From the IMG/VR virus record IMGVR_UViG_3300025120_009955, positions 1-64,000 of that record: a DNA stretch of 64,000 bases. One strand, written 5' to 3'. The DNA comes from a virus. Shown piece after piece: positions 1 to 7,604 of the stretch (position 1 is its first letter; every line of letters starts with the position of its first letter). Made by a program: the position numbers and the translations under genes. The notes beneath the pieces are model-generated. The model worked only from the letters and a program-made list of their open reading frames with translations. It was not told the DNA's origin and searched no databases.

Positions 1-6
1 CACATA

Positions 7-1242
7 ATGAAACTATTTGAAATTAAAGGCCAAACTCCAAACTTTTTACTAACAGAAAGTAAAAATACCCATATGGAACATCTAGAAGATCTAGTGTTTA
101 ATAACGGATATGCAGGCGGAGTAGAAGCATTGAACTATGCTGACAGTGTACGATCGATGTTAGCAGATGGTCAAGGAAATATAGGAAAGATAACAGTTAA
201 GTGGGACGGCAGTCCTGCAATCATATGTGGCACTGATCCTAAAGACGGTAAGTTCTTTGTAGGCACCAAGTCAGTTTTTGCAAAGACACAACCAAAGTTA
301 TGTAAATCAAAGAGAGACGTTGATAAGTTTTATGGTGAAGTTCCTGAACTAGCAAACATATTACTAACAGCATTATCCAATCTTAAAAAATTAGGGATTG
401 GCCAAGTGCTACAAGGCGATATGATGTTTATGGAAGGTACTAAACAAACAGACGATATCGATGGAGAGAACTATATTACATTTACTCCAAACACTATTAC
501 ATATGCAGTAGAATCCAACAGCAAGCTAGGACAACAGATATCAAATGCTAAATTTGGTATAGTGTTTCATACAACATATAAAGGTGATAGTCTTGAAGAA
601 ATGAAAGCAGACTACTCAGTGAATATAGAAGGACTTAATAAAACTAGTGATGTATGGTTTGATGATGCAACATATAAAGATTTAACAGGTATTGCTAGTC
701 TGACTCCTGCAGAAGATAAAAATCTTACTGCGTTAATGGGTGCTACTATGCGAACAATGGAAAAACTTGGGCCACAGAGATTTAACGTGGTATTAGAAAA
801 CAAAGAATTTGCTAAGTTTATAAAACCATTTATTAATAAGTCAGTACGTGGCGGCAACCAAACGCCAAATCCATCACAGTTTATTAAAGATTTTGTTACT
901 TATTATAATGACCAGATGATGAAAGATATTGAGCCTAGTGACAGTGATAGTCGTAAGGCCAAAAATAGATTAGAAAAGATAGAAAGTAAAAAACAATGGA
1001 TAGGGGATAATGTAAACAATCTCGTTGGTGTACTTGCAGTGTACAAACGATTAGTCGAAATTAAACAGATTCTAATAGAAAAACTACAACAGGTAGAAGG
1101 TATTAGAACATTCCAAAAAACCAATGATGGATATAAAGTAACTAATCCAGAAGGATTTGTAGCAATTGGGCACGAAGGTGGTGCTGTTAAATTAGTAGAT
1201 CGTTTAACATTTAGCAGACAGAACTTTCAAAAAGCACGATAG
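7..1242 (+). CDS. Phage protein with nucleotidyltransferase/RNA-ligase-like motifs
   Basis: A 411-residue protein. Residues 65-68 read K-W-D-G, followed by S-P-A-I, which matches motif I (KxDG) of covalent nucleotidyltransferases (ATP-dependent ligases and capping enzymes). GTKS lies about 25 residues later, LQGDMMF near residue 135 could be motif III, and PEGFVA plus VKLV close to the C-terminus resemble motifs IV and V. The order and spacing suit an RNA or DNA ligase-like fold, but I know this protein only as a conserved unknown in T4-like marine phages (I think DUF6267). The function is therefore inferred from motifs. The ATG is only six bases from the window edge, so the upstream context is unseen. 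An upstream in-frame start cannot be excluded. Confidence 0.6.
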   Translation: MKLFEIKGQTPNFLLTESKNTHMEHLEDLVFNNGYAGGVEALNYADSVRSMLADGQGNIGKITVKWDGSPAIICGTDPKDGKFFVGTKSVFAKTQPKLCKSKRDVDKFYGEVPELANILLTALSNLKKLGIGQVLQGDMMFMEGTKQTDDIDGENYITFTPNTITYAVESNSKLGQQISNAKFGIVFHTTYKGDSLEEMKADYSVNIEGLNKTSDVWFDDATYKDLTGIASLTPAEDKNLTALMGATMRTMEKLGPQRFNVVLENKEFAKFIKPFINKSVRGGNQTPNPSQFIKDFVTYYNDQMMKDIEPSDSDSRKAKNRLEKIESKKQWIGDNVNNLVGVLAVYKRLVEIKQILIEKLQQVEGIRTFQKTNDGYKVTNPEGFVAIGHEGGAVKLVDRLTFSRQNFQKAR

Positions 1243-1253
1243 ACAGGACAAGG

Positions 1254-1261
1254 CATAAATA
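1254..1261 (+). promoter_or_regulatory. T4-type late promoter box
   Basis: CATAAATA, a one-base variant of the T4 late -10 box TATAAATA, lies 35 bases before the next ATG. A GGAG ribosome-binding site stands between them. Confidence 0.5.
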
Positions 1262-1296
1262 ATAGAAAGCAGTAAATTTATAAACGGAGATACAAG

Positions 1297-1773
1297 ATGG
1301 CTGTACAACAACAAAAATACTTTGCTAATGGTGTGATACAAGGAAACGGTGTAGTAGGTACTCGTACACTAGCAGACACACTATACGGGCTAAACTCAAA
1401 ATTAGTAATCGTTACAGTTAACGGTGGCGGGTCAACAACAACTACAACACCACGTGGTAACGTATTAATGCAGGTAGATCAAATTGGTGGAGCACCTGAG
1501 TTAATTATTAAAGAAGTTAATCCATCAGCTTGGTTCTATAGTTATGTTCATCCAGCTAATCTTTATTGTGTAGTTGGTCCTGAAGTTTCAACTGCTGACT
1601 TACAGCATAGAATTAGACAGATTGGTGCTAATGCAGATGCAGTACGCTCGTCAGTAAACTCATTTACATATGCAAACACTAGTATAATTAGTTCTGCGGC
1701 ATCACCAGGTGATAATTCACAGGATATTAGTGGTACTGTAGTCGCTGAAGCGTCATCAATATTACTTACATAG
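1297..1773 (+). CDS. Unknown phage protein, probably virion-associated
   Basis: A 158-residue protein of low complexity: Gly/Thr-rich around residues 45-55 (a run of Thr after GGGS), then a central segment ending in a Ser/Ala-rich tail. It has no signal peptide or membrane segment. A CGGAGATACAAG ribosome-binding region precedes the ATG. It has its own late promoter box and terminator, so it is a monocistronic late unit, as is usual for structural genes of T4-like phages. I do not recognise the family. Confidence 0.6.
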   Translation: MAVQQQKYFANGVIQGNGVVGTRTLADTLYGLNSKLVIVTVNGGGSTTTTTPRGNVLMQVDQIGGAPELIIKEVNPSAWFYSYVHPANLYCVVGPEVSTADLQHRIRQIGANADAVRSSVNSFTYANTSIISSAASPGDNSQDISGTVVAEASSILLT

Positions 1774-1790
1774 TATATAAATTTATAAAA

Positions 1791-1814
1791 AGGGTCACTA
1801 GTGGCTCTTTTTTT
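1791..1814 (+). terminator. Rho-independent terminator
   Basis: The hairpin AGGGTCACTAGTGGCTCT (with G-U pairs) is followed by seven T. It sits just after the stop of the 158-residue gene. Confidence 0.75.
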
Positions 1815-1832
1815 ATGACTAAACATTTGGCC

Positions 1833-1840
1833 AATAAATA
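1833..1840 (+). promoter_or_regulatory. Late promoter box variant
   Basis: AATAAATA lies eight bases before the ATG of the next gene. Transcription would start almost at the start codon, leaving little or no leader. Confidence 0.45.
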
Positions 1841-1848
1841 CGTATATA

Positions 1849-2289
1849 ATGAATTCATACTTATACAGTGGCTATACTCTGATAGATATAACAGAGACAA
1901 AAATAACCAGATTCACGCCAAAAAAAGAATTTGAACGGAACCAGCAACGTAACTGGGAAACTCTGTTACAGGTAATTGGGTTACGTACACAGGTGATTGA
2001 TCCAGCACAGTCTATGGTCGAGGACGACGTCAGTGAATACAAATTTGGATCTAGTTACAGCGGTCGTCATACTATATGGCATTTTGAATTTGGTGTTGAA
2101 TTAAAAGACCAATTTCTTACTGTGACTACTAAAAACCATAATGAAATAGAAAATCCAATTGGTACGTTACTACTGGATCTTAATAATGTACCGATAATAC
2201 CAAGTCTTAAGGCAACTGCAGAATTTACAATTCCTGTATTTACTATGGATGGTGTCAATAAAAATACCTATGTTACTGCTATTAAATAA
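1849..2289 (+). CDS. Unknown conserved-type phage protein
   Basis: A 146-residue soluble protein with alternating hydrophobic pattern. It begins MNSYLYSGYTLIDITETKITR and contains a W-E-T-L-L-Q-V-I-G-L-R-T-Q segment. No catalytic motif, signal peptide or membrane helix is visible. It lies alone between a terminator and the next late promoter, in a run of small late genes. A virion or assembly role is possible, but nothing in the sequence proves it. Confidence 0.55.
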   Translation: MNSYLYSGYTLIDITETKITRFTPKKEFERNQQRNWETLLQVIGLRTQVIDPAQSMVEDDVSEYKFGSSYSGRHTIWHFEFGVELKDQFLTVTTKNHNEIENPIGTLLLDLNNVPIIPSLKATAEFTIPVFTMDGVNKNTYVTAIK

Positions 2290-2298
2290 GCTGTAACG

Positions 2299-2306
2299 TA
2301 TAAATA
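2299..2306 (+). promoter_or_regulatory. T4-type late promoter
   Basis: An exact TATAAATA box, 71 bases before the 154-residue gene. Confidence 0.65.
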
Positions 2307-2377
2307 ACAGTATGTATATCTTCACGTGAATACAGAGAATTAGAATTAATATTAATTAAGAAACAGGAGAGATTTAA

Positions 2378-2842
2378 ATGGGTTATCAAACTAACACAAA
2401 CCAAAGATTTGGTCCAGAAGATGGGTCATCATTTGGTAATGCTATGGCCACTGGTGGTAGAACGTTATCACACTTTACAATAACAGCGGCAAATATGTAT
2501 GCGACTTCGGGAGCGGCGGCAGGTAAAGTAAATTGGGCAACAGCAGGATCAGTATACTACAAAATTATGGCAGGACTACAAGTTGTGCCTGGTACAATTG
2601 AACTATTAGGTGTGCCAACTACTGGTAATATCTTTAACATTGCTTATTCAGGACTAGAACCTGAGTTCACTGCTAACAACGTATCATGGGGTGGAAGAGC
2701 GGCAACAACTAGAGAGCTACAAATTCAGTCTTATGCTAACGGTGCTGTTTCAGGTGCTGAAGTAGGTAATGGCGTAGGTTGGGCATTAGCTAATGTTGTT
2801 TTAGGCTACACAGAAGCAGAGGTAATAGTTGCTACAGTGTAA
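2378..2842 (+). CDS. Unknown phage protein, probably structural
   Basis: A 154-residue protein rich in Gly, Ala, Thr and Asn (start MGYQTNTNQRFGPEDGSSFG), with no signal peptide or membrane segment. ACAGGAGAG is a clear ribosome-binding site. The composition is typical of phage virion proteins. It has its own late promoter and a strong terminator, implying high late expression. The family is not recognised. Confidence 0.6.
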   Translation: MGYQTNTNQRFGPEDGSSFGNAMATGGRTLSHFTITAANMYATSGAAAGKVNWATAGSVYYKIMAGLQVVPGTIELLGVPTTGNIFNIAYSGLEPEFTANNVSWGGRAATTRELQIQSYANGAVSGAEVGNGVGWALANVVLGYTEAEVIVATV

Positions 2843-2847
2843 TTAAA

Positions 2848-2862
2848 CTGTAACAGTTACAG
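2848..2862. repeat. 15-bp near-perfect palindrome
   Basis: CTGTAACAGTTACAG is palindromic around its central A. It lies between the stop codon and the terminator of the 154-residue gene. Confidence 0.6.
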
Positions 2863-2870
2863 TAATACAA

Positions 2871-2894
2871 AAAAGGATCTTCGGATCCTTTTTT
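2871..2894 (+). terminator. Rho-independent terminator with TTCG loop
   Basis: AAAAGGATC, TTCG loop, GATCCTTTT: a perfect 9-bp stem running into a T tract. Confidence 0.9.
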
Positions 2895-2932
2895 ATTGAT
2901 GATATAATATACTATTACAGTAATCTCTAGAT

Positions 2933-2940
2933 TATAAATA
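2933..2940 (+). promoter_or_regulatory. T4-type late promoter
   Basis: An exact TATAAATA box, 99 bases before the 85-residue gene. It leaves an unusually long leader that contains the AAGGCACA repeats. Confidence 0.6.
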
Positions 2941-2977
2941 CTACTTGAAACAGTAATAGATGCAAAAACAAAACATT

Positions 2978-3007
2978 AAGGCACATATTAAGGCACACAA
3001 AGGCACA
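2978..3007 (+). repeat. Three short direct repeats AAGGCACA
   Basis: Copies start at 2978, 2990 and 3000 (periods 12 and 10), in the leader of the 85-residue gene. They could be a protein or RNA binding array or simple slippage. Confidence 0.6.
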
Positions 3008-3039
3008 ATAAAGCATCGCTCCACTTTTAGGAAAGCGAG

Positions 3040-3297
3040 ATGGCCAAGCCAAACGAAATTGAAAAACAAAACTTAGAAGCTCACGTCGAGCTTTGTGCTA
3101 TAAGGTACTCTCACTTGGAAAGCAAACTAGAAAATTTAGAACATAGAATGGATAAACTTGAAACACATCTAGTGGATATCAAGGGACATCTCTCAAAGAA
3201 AGTTGCTGGAACAGATGCTAAAATCTGGAAAGTCGTCCTCACACTGTTAAGTATAGCATTAGCAGGCATCATGGGTTTTCTTTATCACTCCATATAG
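3040..3297 (+). CDS. Small coiled-coil protein with C-terminal membrane anchor (XhlA-like)
   Basis: An 85-residue protein. Residues about 5-55 form a charged coiled coil (HLESKLENLEHRMDKLETHL), and residues about 62-82 form one transmembrane helix (VVLTLLSIALAGIMGFLYH). This layout resembles the haemolysin XhlA / phage holin-associated family, but similarity in layout is all I can claim. It could work in lysis or at the membrane during assembly. Confidence 0.55.
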   Translation: MAKPNEIEKQNLEAHVELCAIRYSHLESKLENLEHRMDKLETHLVDIKGHLSKKVAGTDAKIWKVVLTLLSIALAGIMGFLYHSI

Positions 3298-3303
3298 AAG
3301 TCG

Positions 3304-3311
3304 TATAAATA
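3304..3311 (+). promoter_or_regulatory. T4-type late promoter, leaderless arrangement
   Basis: An exact TATAAATA box only five bases before the ATG at 3317, where the start of transcription would be expected. Confidence 0.65.
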
Positions 3312-3316
3312 GTTGT

Positions 3317-3526
3317 ATGAAGATCATTGAACTAAAAAATAAAATATTAACTCCCATTACTAATGAAGAAAGTGCTCTGCTAAAACGATTTATCGGTAAT
3401 ACTCCTGTTCCAAAAAGTCATCTAGGCCTAAGAGAACAAGAATTAGCATACAAGCTGACTATTAAGGATGCACTAGTTCGAACAAACACTGATGGCAAAA
3501 TCTATTACACAAAAATCATCGACTGA
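3317..3526 (+). CDS. Unknown small phage protein
   Basis: A 69-residue basic protein (MKIIELKNKILTPITNEESA) with no recognisable domain. The ATG lies five bases after a TATAAATA box and lacks a Shine-Dalgarno, so translation is probably leaderless. It overlaps the next gene by 35 bases in another frame, suggesting translational coupling. Confidence 0.55.
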   Translation: MKIIELKNKILTPITNEESALLKRFIGNTPVPKSHLGLREQELAYKLTIKDALVRTNTDGKIYYTKIID

Positions 3527-3986
3527 ACAATTCGATATTGAAAAAATCAAAAGGTTTACTCAAGAAGAATTAAAAAATCTGGCTCAAGTACCTAGTGAAC
3601 TTCCTTTCTGTTATCAAATTGGCAAGGATCTTTTGGTAGGAAACTATCGCATTAATTATATAAACAACGACTGTTGGCGTGTTATGCACGTAGATAGTCA
3701 GCTATTTGATTTTTTTAATCGTAAAGACGCAATATACTATTGCGTAGCATTACATAAAGATCAACACAGCCTGGCAAAAGATATTCGAGACTGTGATGCC
3801 TTACTAAATAAATTAGAGTTCGAAGCACAATTGTATCGTATTCGTTATAAGAAGGCTAAGAAAGCTCAAGATAGTTGGGGACAGGAATTTGCTACAACCA
3901 AGTATAAAGATATTATGTTACGTATAGATCTAGCCAGAGAAGAAATTAAAAAAAATATAGATATTGCTAAATATATAAAAGTTTAA
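3492..3986 (+). CDS. Unknown phage protein
   Basis: A 164-residue soluble protein, acidic in the middle and Lys-rich in a helical C-terminal half (RIRYKKAKKAQ...). No known motif. The start lies inside the previous gene with GATGG just before the ATG region. The overlap makes both genes one transcription unit from the late promoter at 3304. Confidence 0.5.
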   Translation: MAKSITQKSSTEQFDIEKIKRFTQEELKNLAQVPSELPFCYQIGKDLLVGNYRINYINNDCWRVMHVDSQLFDFFNRKDAIYYCVALHKDQHSLAKDIRDCDALLNKLEFEAQLYRIRYKKAKKAQDSWGQEFATTKYKDIMLRIDLAREEIKKNIDIAKYIKV

Positions 3987-4012
3987 AAGTATCTAAAAAT
4001 TAGGAAATAACA

Positions 4013-4690
4013 ATGAAACTACAAGAAATGTCTACTAAAACAGCAAAAAAGTTGAACAAACTAATGGAAAGCCGTTTTGGTTTCACTATTAATTACGATA
4101 ATCTAGATGTAACTAAAGCTACTAAGCTAAATGAAAAGATTACAGCCAATCTAGACAACATCCGCCATAGCGTTGATTTGCATACAGCAGAAAAGAATCC
4201 ACGTTATATGGAATTACTTACAGTGCAAGAAGGACTTTCGACCTGGTTAAAAGAAAATAGTGAAACTGAAGTTATCACTGAAGGCGAAGTTGGTAGTGCT
4301 GAAGTATTACTAGCCGCTAAGAGTATGGTAGATGAAGTTCAGGATATGATTGAAACAGCAGGTAAAATGCAAAACGAGCAACTACCACAATTACTAGATA
4401 GTATCCGTGATCAACTTGGTAGTGAACAAGCTGATGCTTTCCAACAGTCAGTTGGCGGAACATTAGAACAATTAATGCCAGCACTACAAACAGCTAGAGA
4501 TGGTGTCGATGGTGGTGTCAGAGTACTATCCGGTGAGCAAGTTGATACTCCAATGGATATGCCAACTCCAGATAGTGATCTTGATCTTGAAGTTGATGAT
4601 GTCGAAACAGTTACTCCGGACGCAGATGGCTTTGATGCTACTGGTGCCGCAGTAGGTGGTGATACAGAACTTGGTCGCGAATTAAGATAA
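4013..4690 (+). CDS. Acidic helical phage protein, possibly head/scaffold-associated
   Basis: A 225-residue protein. The first 150 residues are helical, with Gln/Glu-rich stretches. The tail from about residue 180 is strongly acidic (repeated D with V, T and E) and ends in GRELR. Such helical-plus-acidic proteins are common as phage scaffold or core proteins, but the family is not recognised and this role is a guess from composition. TAGGAAATAACA is the ribosome-binding region. The next gene starts two bases after its stop. Confidence 0.5.
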   Translation: MKLQEMSTKTAKKLNKLMESRFGFTINYDNLDVTKATKLNEKITANLDNIRHSVDLHTAEKNPRYMELLTVQEGLSTWLKENSETEVITEGEVGSAEVLLAAKSMVDEVQDMIETAGKMQNEQLPQLLDSIRDQLGSEQADAFQQSVGGTLEQLMPALQTARDGVDGGVRVLSGEQVDTPMDMPTPDSDLDLEVDDVETVTPDADGFDATGAAVGGDTELGRELR

Positions 4691-4692
4691 TC

Positions 4693-5067
4693 GTGCGAGT
4701 TGATGAATTTGCTAACAGTAGTTCAAATCCAGAAGATAACTTAGTAACAGCTCTGGAACTTATTCGTAATCGCTACAAAGATGATGAAACACTTCCAAAA
4801 ATTTCTACACAGAGTATAATCAAGCTAGTACTAAACACAGATCGTACTTTTGATTATGATGCTCTAGTATCAGCAAACGAAAACAATCCAGCAGTAAAAA
4901 CCCTAATTAAAAGTTTTAACAAAGACTATGTTGAATTACACCCTGCAGGCAATGATGGTGAAAACGACTCAACAACAACTAACACCGATGGTAAAACTGG
5001 AACAGCAAACACTGTAAACAAGATGGCCAAACGTGCCGCTAAAAAAAGAAGTAAATCTACTTTTTAA
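4693..5067 (+). CDS. Unknown phage protein, GTG start
   Basis: A 124-residue protein. The start is GTG (encoding MRVDEFANSSSN), immediately after the previous stop, so it is probably coupled. The N-terminal 85 residues are compact and helical. The C-terminal 40 residues are disordered (D/N/T-rich), ending in a basic stretch KMAKRAAKKRSK that could bind nucleic acid. The family is not recognised. Confidence 0.5.
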   Translation: MRVDEFANSSSNPEDNLVTALELIRNRYKDDETLPKISTQSIIKLVLNTDRTFDYDALVSANENNPAVKTLIKSFNKDYVELHPAGNDGENDSTTTNTDGKTGTANTVNKMAKRAAKKRSKSTF

Positions 5068-5088
5068 ATACAATCCTTGACAATCCCT

Positions 5089-5096
5089 TATAAATA
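5089..5096 (+). promoter_or_regulatory. T4-type late promoter before iscU
   Basis: An exact TATAAATA box, 36 bases before iscU. A TTGACA at 5077 and a TATAAT at 5105 are also present but 22 bases apart, too far for a good sigma70 promoter. The late box or an extended -10 is more likely. Confidence 0.55.
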
Positions 5097-5132
5097 GTGT
5101 AGTATATAATATACTAACTTGAGAGAAATAAT

Positions 5133-5516
5133 ATGGCTTATAGCGATAAAGTATTAGATCATTACGAAAATCCAAGAAATGTTGGCTCTTTTGACAAAAA
5201 AGACTCAGACGTTGGAACTGGTATGGTTGGTGCACCTGCTTGTGGTGATGTTATGAAACTACAAATTAAAGTAGACAAAGGGGTAATAACAGATGCAAAG
5301 TTTAAAACTTATGGCTGTGGTAGTGCTATTGCATCTAGTTCACTGGTCACAGAAATGCTTAAAGGTTGCACTTTGGATGAAGCACAAGCTATCAAAAACA
5401 CATCCATAGTTGAAGAGTTAGCTCTTCCTCCTGTAAAGATACATTGTTCTGTACTTGCTGAAGATGCAATTAAAAGTGCAATAGTCGATTACAAGAAAAA
5501 ACAAGAAACAGTTTAA
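5133..5516 (+). CDS. iscU: Iron-sulfur cluster scaffold protein IscU
   Basis: A 127-residue, full-length IscU. The three cluster-ligand cysteines are present: C37 in APACGDV, C62 in YGCGSA and C105 in KIHCSVLAE, with the neighbouring Asp of the ACGD motif. IscU assembles 2Fe-2S clusters from IscS-derived sulfur in the cytoplasm. No iscS is in the window, so the phage protein would depend on host desulfurase. It is paired with iscA one base downstream. Phage need may come from ribonucleotide reductase reactivation or from the Fe-S-rich formate dehydrogenase encoded at 35949-38783. Confidence 0.95.
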   Translation: MAYSDKVLDHYENPRNVGSFDKKDSDVGTGMVGAPACGDVMKLQIKVDKGVITDAKFKTYGCGSAIASSSLVTEMLKGCTLDEAQAIKNTSIVEELALPPVKIHCSVLAEDAIKSAIVDYKKKQETV

Positions 5517-5517
5517 T

Positions 5518-5841
5518 ATGATTTCATTAACTGACATAGCCGCTGAGAAAGCTAGCAATGCAATAGCCAGCAGAGAAAACACTATAGGACTTCGCATAGG
5601 AGTTAAGACTACAGGCTGTTCAGGTATGGCATATGTATTAGAGTTTGTTGACACTCTGGAAACAGATAATGATCAAACATATCAAGACAAAGGCATTACT
5701 CTAGTAGTAAGTAAAAAAGATTTAACCTATCTAGAAGGTATGCAACTAGACTATCAAAAGAAAGGACTCAATGAAGGCTTTGAGTTTATCAATCCAAATG
5801 AATCAGCACGCTGTGGGTGTGGAGAAAGTTTCACAGTCTAA
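5518..5841 (+). CDS. iscA: Iron-sulfur assembly protein IscA (HesB family)
   Basis: A 107-residue A-type carrier protein. The three conserved cysteines are C34 (TTGCSGMAY) and the C-terminal C-G-C pair C99/C101 (SARCGCGESF). A-type carriers hand Fe-S clusters from IscU to client enzymes. The start codon follows the iscU stop by one base, so the two genes are coupled. HesB/IscA homologues are known in marine cyanophages and pelagiphages. Having the IscU scaffold next to it is less usual. Confidence 0.92.
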   Translation: MISLTDIAAEKASNAIASRENTIGLRIGVKTTGCSGMAYVLEFVDTLETDNDQTYQDKGITLVVSKKDLTYLEGMQLDYQKKGLNEGFEFINPNESARCGCGESFTV

Positions 5842-5861
5842 TTAGTTGACTACTTTTATTA

Positions 5862-6812
5862 TTACCGTTTGGATTCAATCCATTCTAACATAGGATGTAT
5901 TATTTCTTTTAATATTCTTTCTTTTACAATACCCTCATTAAAAAACAAGTTATGATTGTGTGCTAATTTTTCTAGTGTTAAAGAATCATATTTGTGTTTC
6001 TGGAAAGATTTAACATTGTTGATTACTGCCGACAGTCGATCTTGGTCGTTTTGTATTAGATCGTAGCTTTCATCGAATAGATTTTCAAAAGTTTCAAACC
6101 CTAAATCTTTTAGGAAATGTAAAGTACCAGGTTGCCCCCAAACGATAAAAGGGTGATAGTAGGCCATGGGCTTAAAGGATTTTTCCGTAACGTGTGTCCC
6201 TCCTAAAAGATCTTTCGTAGTTTCAGCAACGAGACTAAAATACGTGTCATTATACCACATTGGATTAAAATATCTTTGTTGTTGGCCAGTCACTCCTGCA
6301 CTTGCTGGAAATAGAGGATCAGCATCCTCGGGCAAGTATTTTCCTAATCGTTCTACATAACTGTAATAGAAATCGTCAAGGTATGGAATCATCCTTTCAT
6401 ACAACATTTCAAAATGAGGTTTAATCAGCCCCATTGGCATCAAGCCCATTTTCTTGTATGTCTTGTTTGGACGGTAATCGTTGTAGCCCATATCCCTGTA
6501 GGTAAGAGATTCGTAATACCAAAACCAATTACGGTTGCTTACATTGTATTCGTTTATACCAGCGTGATCTCCCATACACCAAAGAGAATCAACGAAGGTT
6601 AGATATCCTTGATCCTTAAGATAGTCACACCAAGTTTTACCGTTGGTTATCACTTCCATACAGTCCGCTACCAGAAAACAGTTTTTACTATCCATCTTAT
6701 CAATCCTTTCAATGAAAGACACATCAAAATACTCTGTAAAAGTATTAGTAAAATATTTTGAATGGAAACTGTTAAAATGTTTTTCGGATATTACCAAATT
6801 ATATTTTTTCAT
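5862..6812 (-). CDS. Glycosyltransferase-like protein (paralogue 1 of 3)
   Basis: A 316-residue protein. Near residue 210 it has the signature ETTKDLLGGTHVTEKSFKP, followed by a hydrophobic strand, G-x-P and LGFETF...DESYD. The T-E-K-x-x-x-P pattern resembles the donor-binding motif of fucosyltransferase-type (GT10-like) enzymes. Two further genes in the window (47632-48840 and 55445-56419, also reverse strand) carry the same signature, so this is a dispersed family. The start is the ATG at 6812, with a GTAAATA box five bases upstream on the same strand. It is isolated between forward genes. A role in glycosylating virion or host surface is inferred. Confidence 0.6.
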   Translation of the reverse strand: MKKYNLVISEKHFNSFHSKYFTNTFTEYFDVSFIERIDKMDSKNCFLVADCMEVITNGKTWCDYLKDQGYLTFVDSLWCMGDHAGINEYNVSNRNWFWYYESLTYRDMGYNDYRPNKTYKKMGLMPMGLIKPHFEMLYERMIPYLDDFYYSYVERLGKYLPEDADPLFPASAGVTGQQQRYFNPMWYNDTYFSLVAETTKDLLGGTHVTEKSFKPMAYYHPFIVWGQPGTLHFLKDLGFETFENLFDESYDLIQNDQDRLSAVINNVKSFQKHKYDSLTLEKLAHNHNLFFNEGIVKERILKEIIHPMLEWIESKR

Positions 6813-6817
6813 ACATA

Positions 6818-6824
6818 TATTTAC
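6818..6824 (-). promoter_or_regulatory. Degenerate late promoter box on reverse strand
   Basis: GTAAATA (reverse strand), five bases before the ATG of the glycosyltransferase-like gene, in the same geometry as other leaderless late starts in the window. Confidence 0.35.
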
Positions 6825-6853
6825 TTGACTTTACTCTAATGAACATATATACT
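6825..6853 (+). promoter_or_regulatory. Sigma70-type promoter for the PD-(D/E)XK nuclease
   Basis: TTGACT, 17-base spacer, TATACT. The ATG at 6860 follows six bases later, so the transcript should be leaderless. Confidence 0.7.
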
Positions 6854-6859
6854 AATACT

Positions 6860-7543
6860 ATGCTTATAAAAAAATACGATTACACACCCATATCACGAAA
6901 ATCAGTAGATGGTAAAAGATTATACAATTTACCCGATGGTAGTAAAGTTCCTAGTGTTACTACTATACTGGATAAAACTAAGTCAAAAGAAAAGCAAGAA
7001 GCACTAGCAAATTGGCGTAAACGTGTAGGTACTGCCAAAGCACAAGAAATAACTACAGAGGCCGCTAACCGTGGAACTCGTATGCACAAATGGTTAGAAG
7101 ACTATGTCGAGAATGATAGAAATATGGGAGCTCCTGGAACTAATCCATATAGTCAACAAAGTTATAAAATGGCAGAAGTAATTGTTGAAAAAGGTTTAAC
7201 ACACGTAGATGAAGTATGGGGCATTGAAGTACCTTTATACTTTCCAGGATTATACGCAGGTACTACAGATGCGTGTGGAGTATACAAAGGTCAGCCAGCA
7301 ATAATTGATTATAAACAGACTAATAAACCTAAGAAAACAGAGTGGGTTGATGACTATTTTATACAATTATGTGCATATGCTGAAGCACATAATGAGGTCC
7401 ATGGTACAGACATTAAAACCGGAGTTATATTAATGTGTAGCAAGGACTATGAATTTCAAACGTGGACAGTACAAGGAAACGAATGGAATATCTGGCGAGA
7501 TCGATGGTTTGACAGGGTTGAGCAGTATTATAAGTTAGCATAA
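6860..7543 (+). CDS. PD-(D/E)XK exonuclease (RecB/Cas4-like fold)
   Basis: A 227-residue nuclease. The core motif GTTDACGVYKGQPAIIDYKQ gives the Asp, then D-Y-K of the PD-(D/E)XK catalytic site, followed by a Gln-containing helix (YFIQLCAYAEAHN) typical of RecB-like nucleases. The N-terminal part has GTRMHKWLE, the conserved helix of this superfamily. I chose the ATG at 6860 because a sigma70 promoter ends six bases before it; a longer reading from 6839 would overlap that promoter. It is probably an early gene that processes host or phage DNA. Confidence 0.8.
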   Translation: MLIKKYDYTPISRKSVDGKRLYNLPDGSKVPSVTTILDKTKSKEKQEALANWRKRVGTAKAQEITTEAANRGTRMHKWLEDYVENDRNMGAPGTNPYSQQSYKMAEVIVEKGLTHVDEVWGIEVPLYFPGLYAGTTDACGVYKGQPAIIDYKQTNKPKKTEWVDDYFIQLCAYAEAHNEVHGTDIKTGVILMCSKDYEFQTWTVQGNEWNIWRDRWFDRVEQYYKLA

Positions 7544-7572
7544 TCTCTCTAAGCTCATTGTTTTTATCTGAG

Positions 7573-7580
7573 CATAAATA
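7573..7580 (+). promoter_or_regulatory. Late promoter box variant
   Basis: CATAAATA followed by C, 25 bases before the fibre-like gene. Confidence 0.5.
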
Positions 7581-7604
7581 CTAGTTATAAAGTAAGGTGA
7601 GAAT

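Noticed and set aside
2848-2862. Palindrome CTGTAACAGTTACAG as another member of the xoxF/pqqA GTAAC hairpin family
   Set aside because: It lies after a stop codon and beside a terminator, has a one-base centre instead of a loop, and lacks the CATATAATTAA promoter context.
5077-5110. Sigma70 promoter TTGACA...TATAAT before iscU
   Set aside because: The spacer is 22 bases, too long; the TATAAATA box between them is a better candidate.
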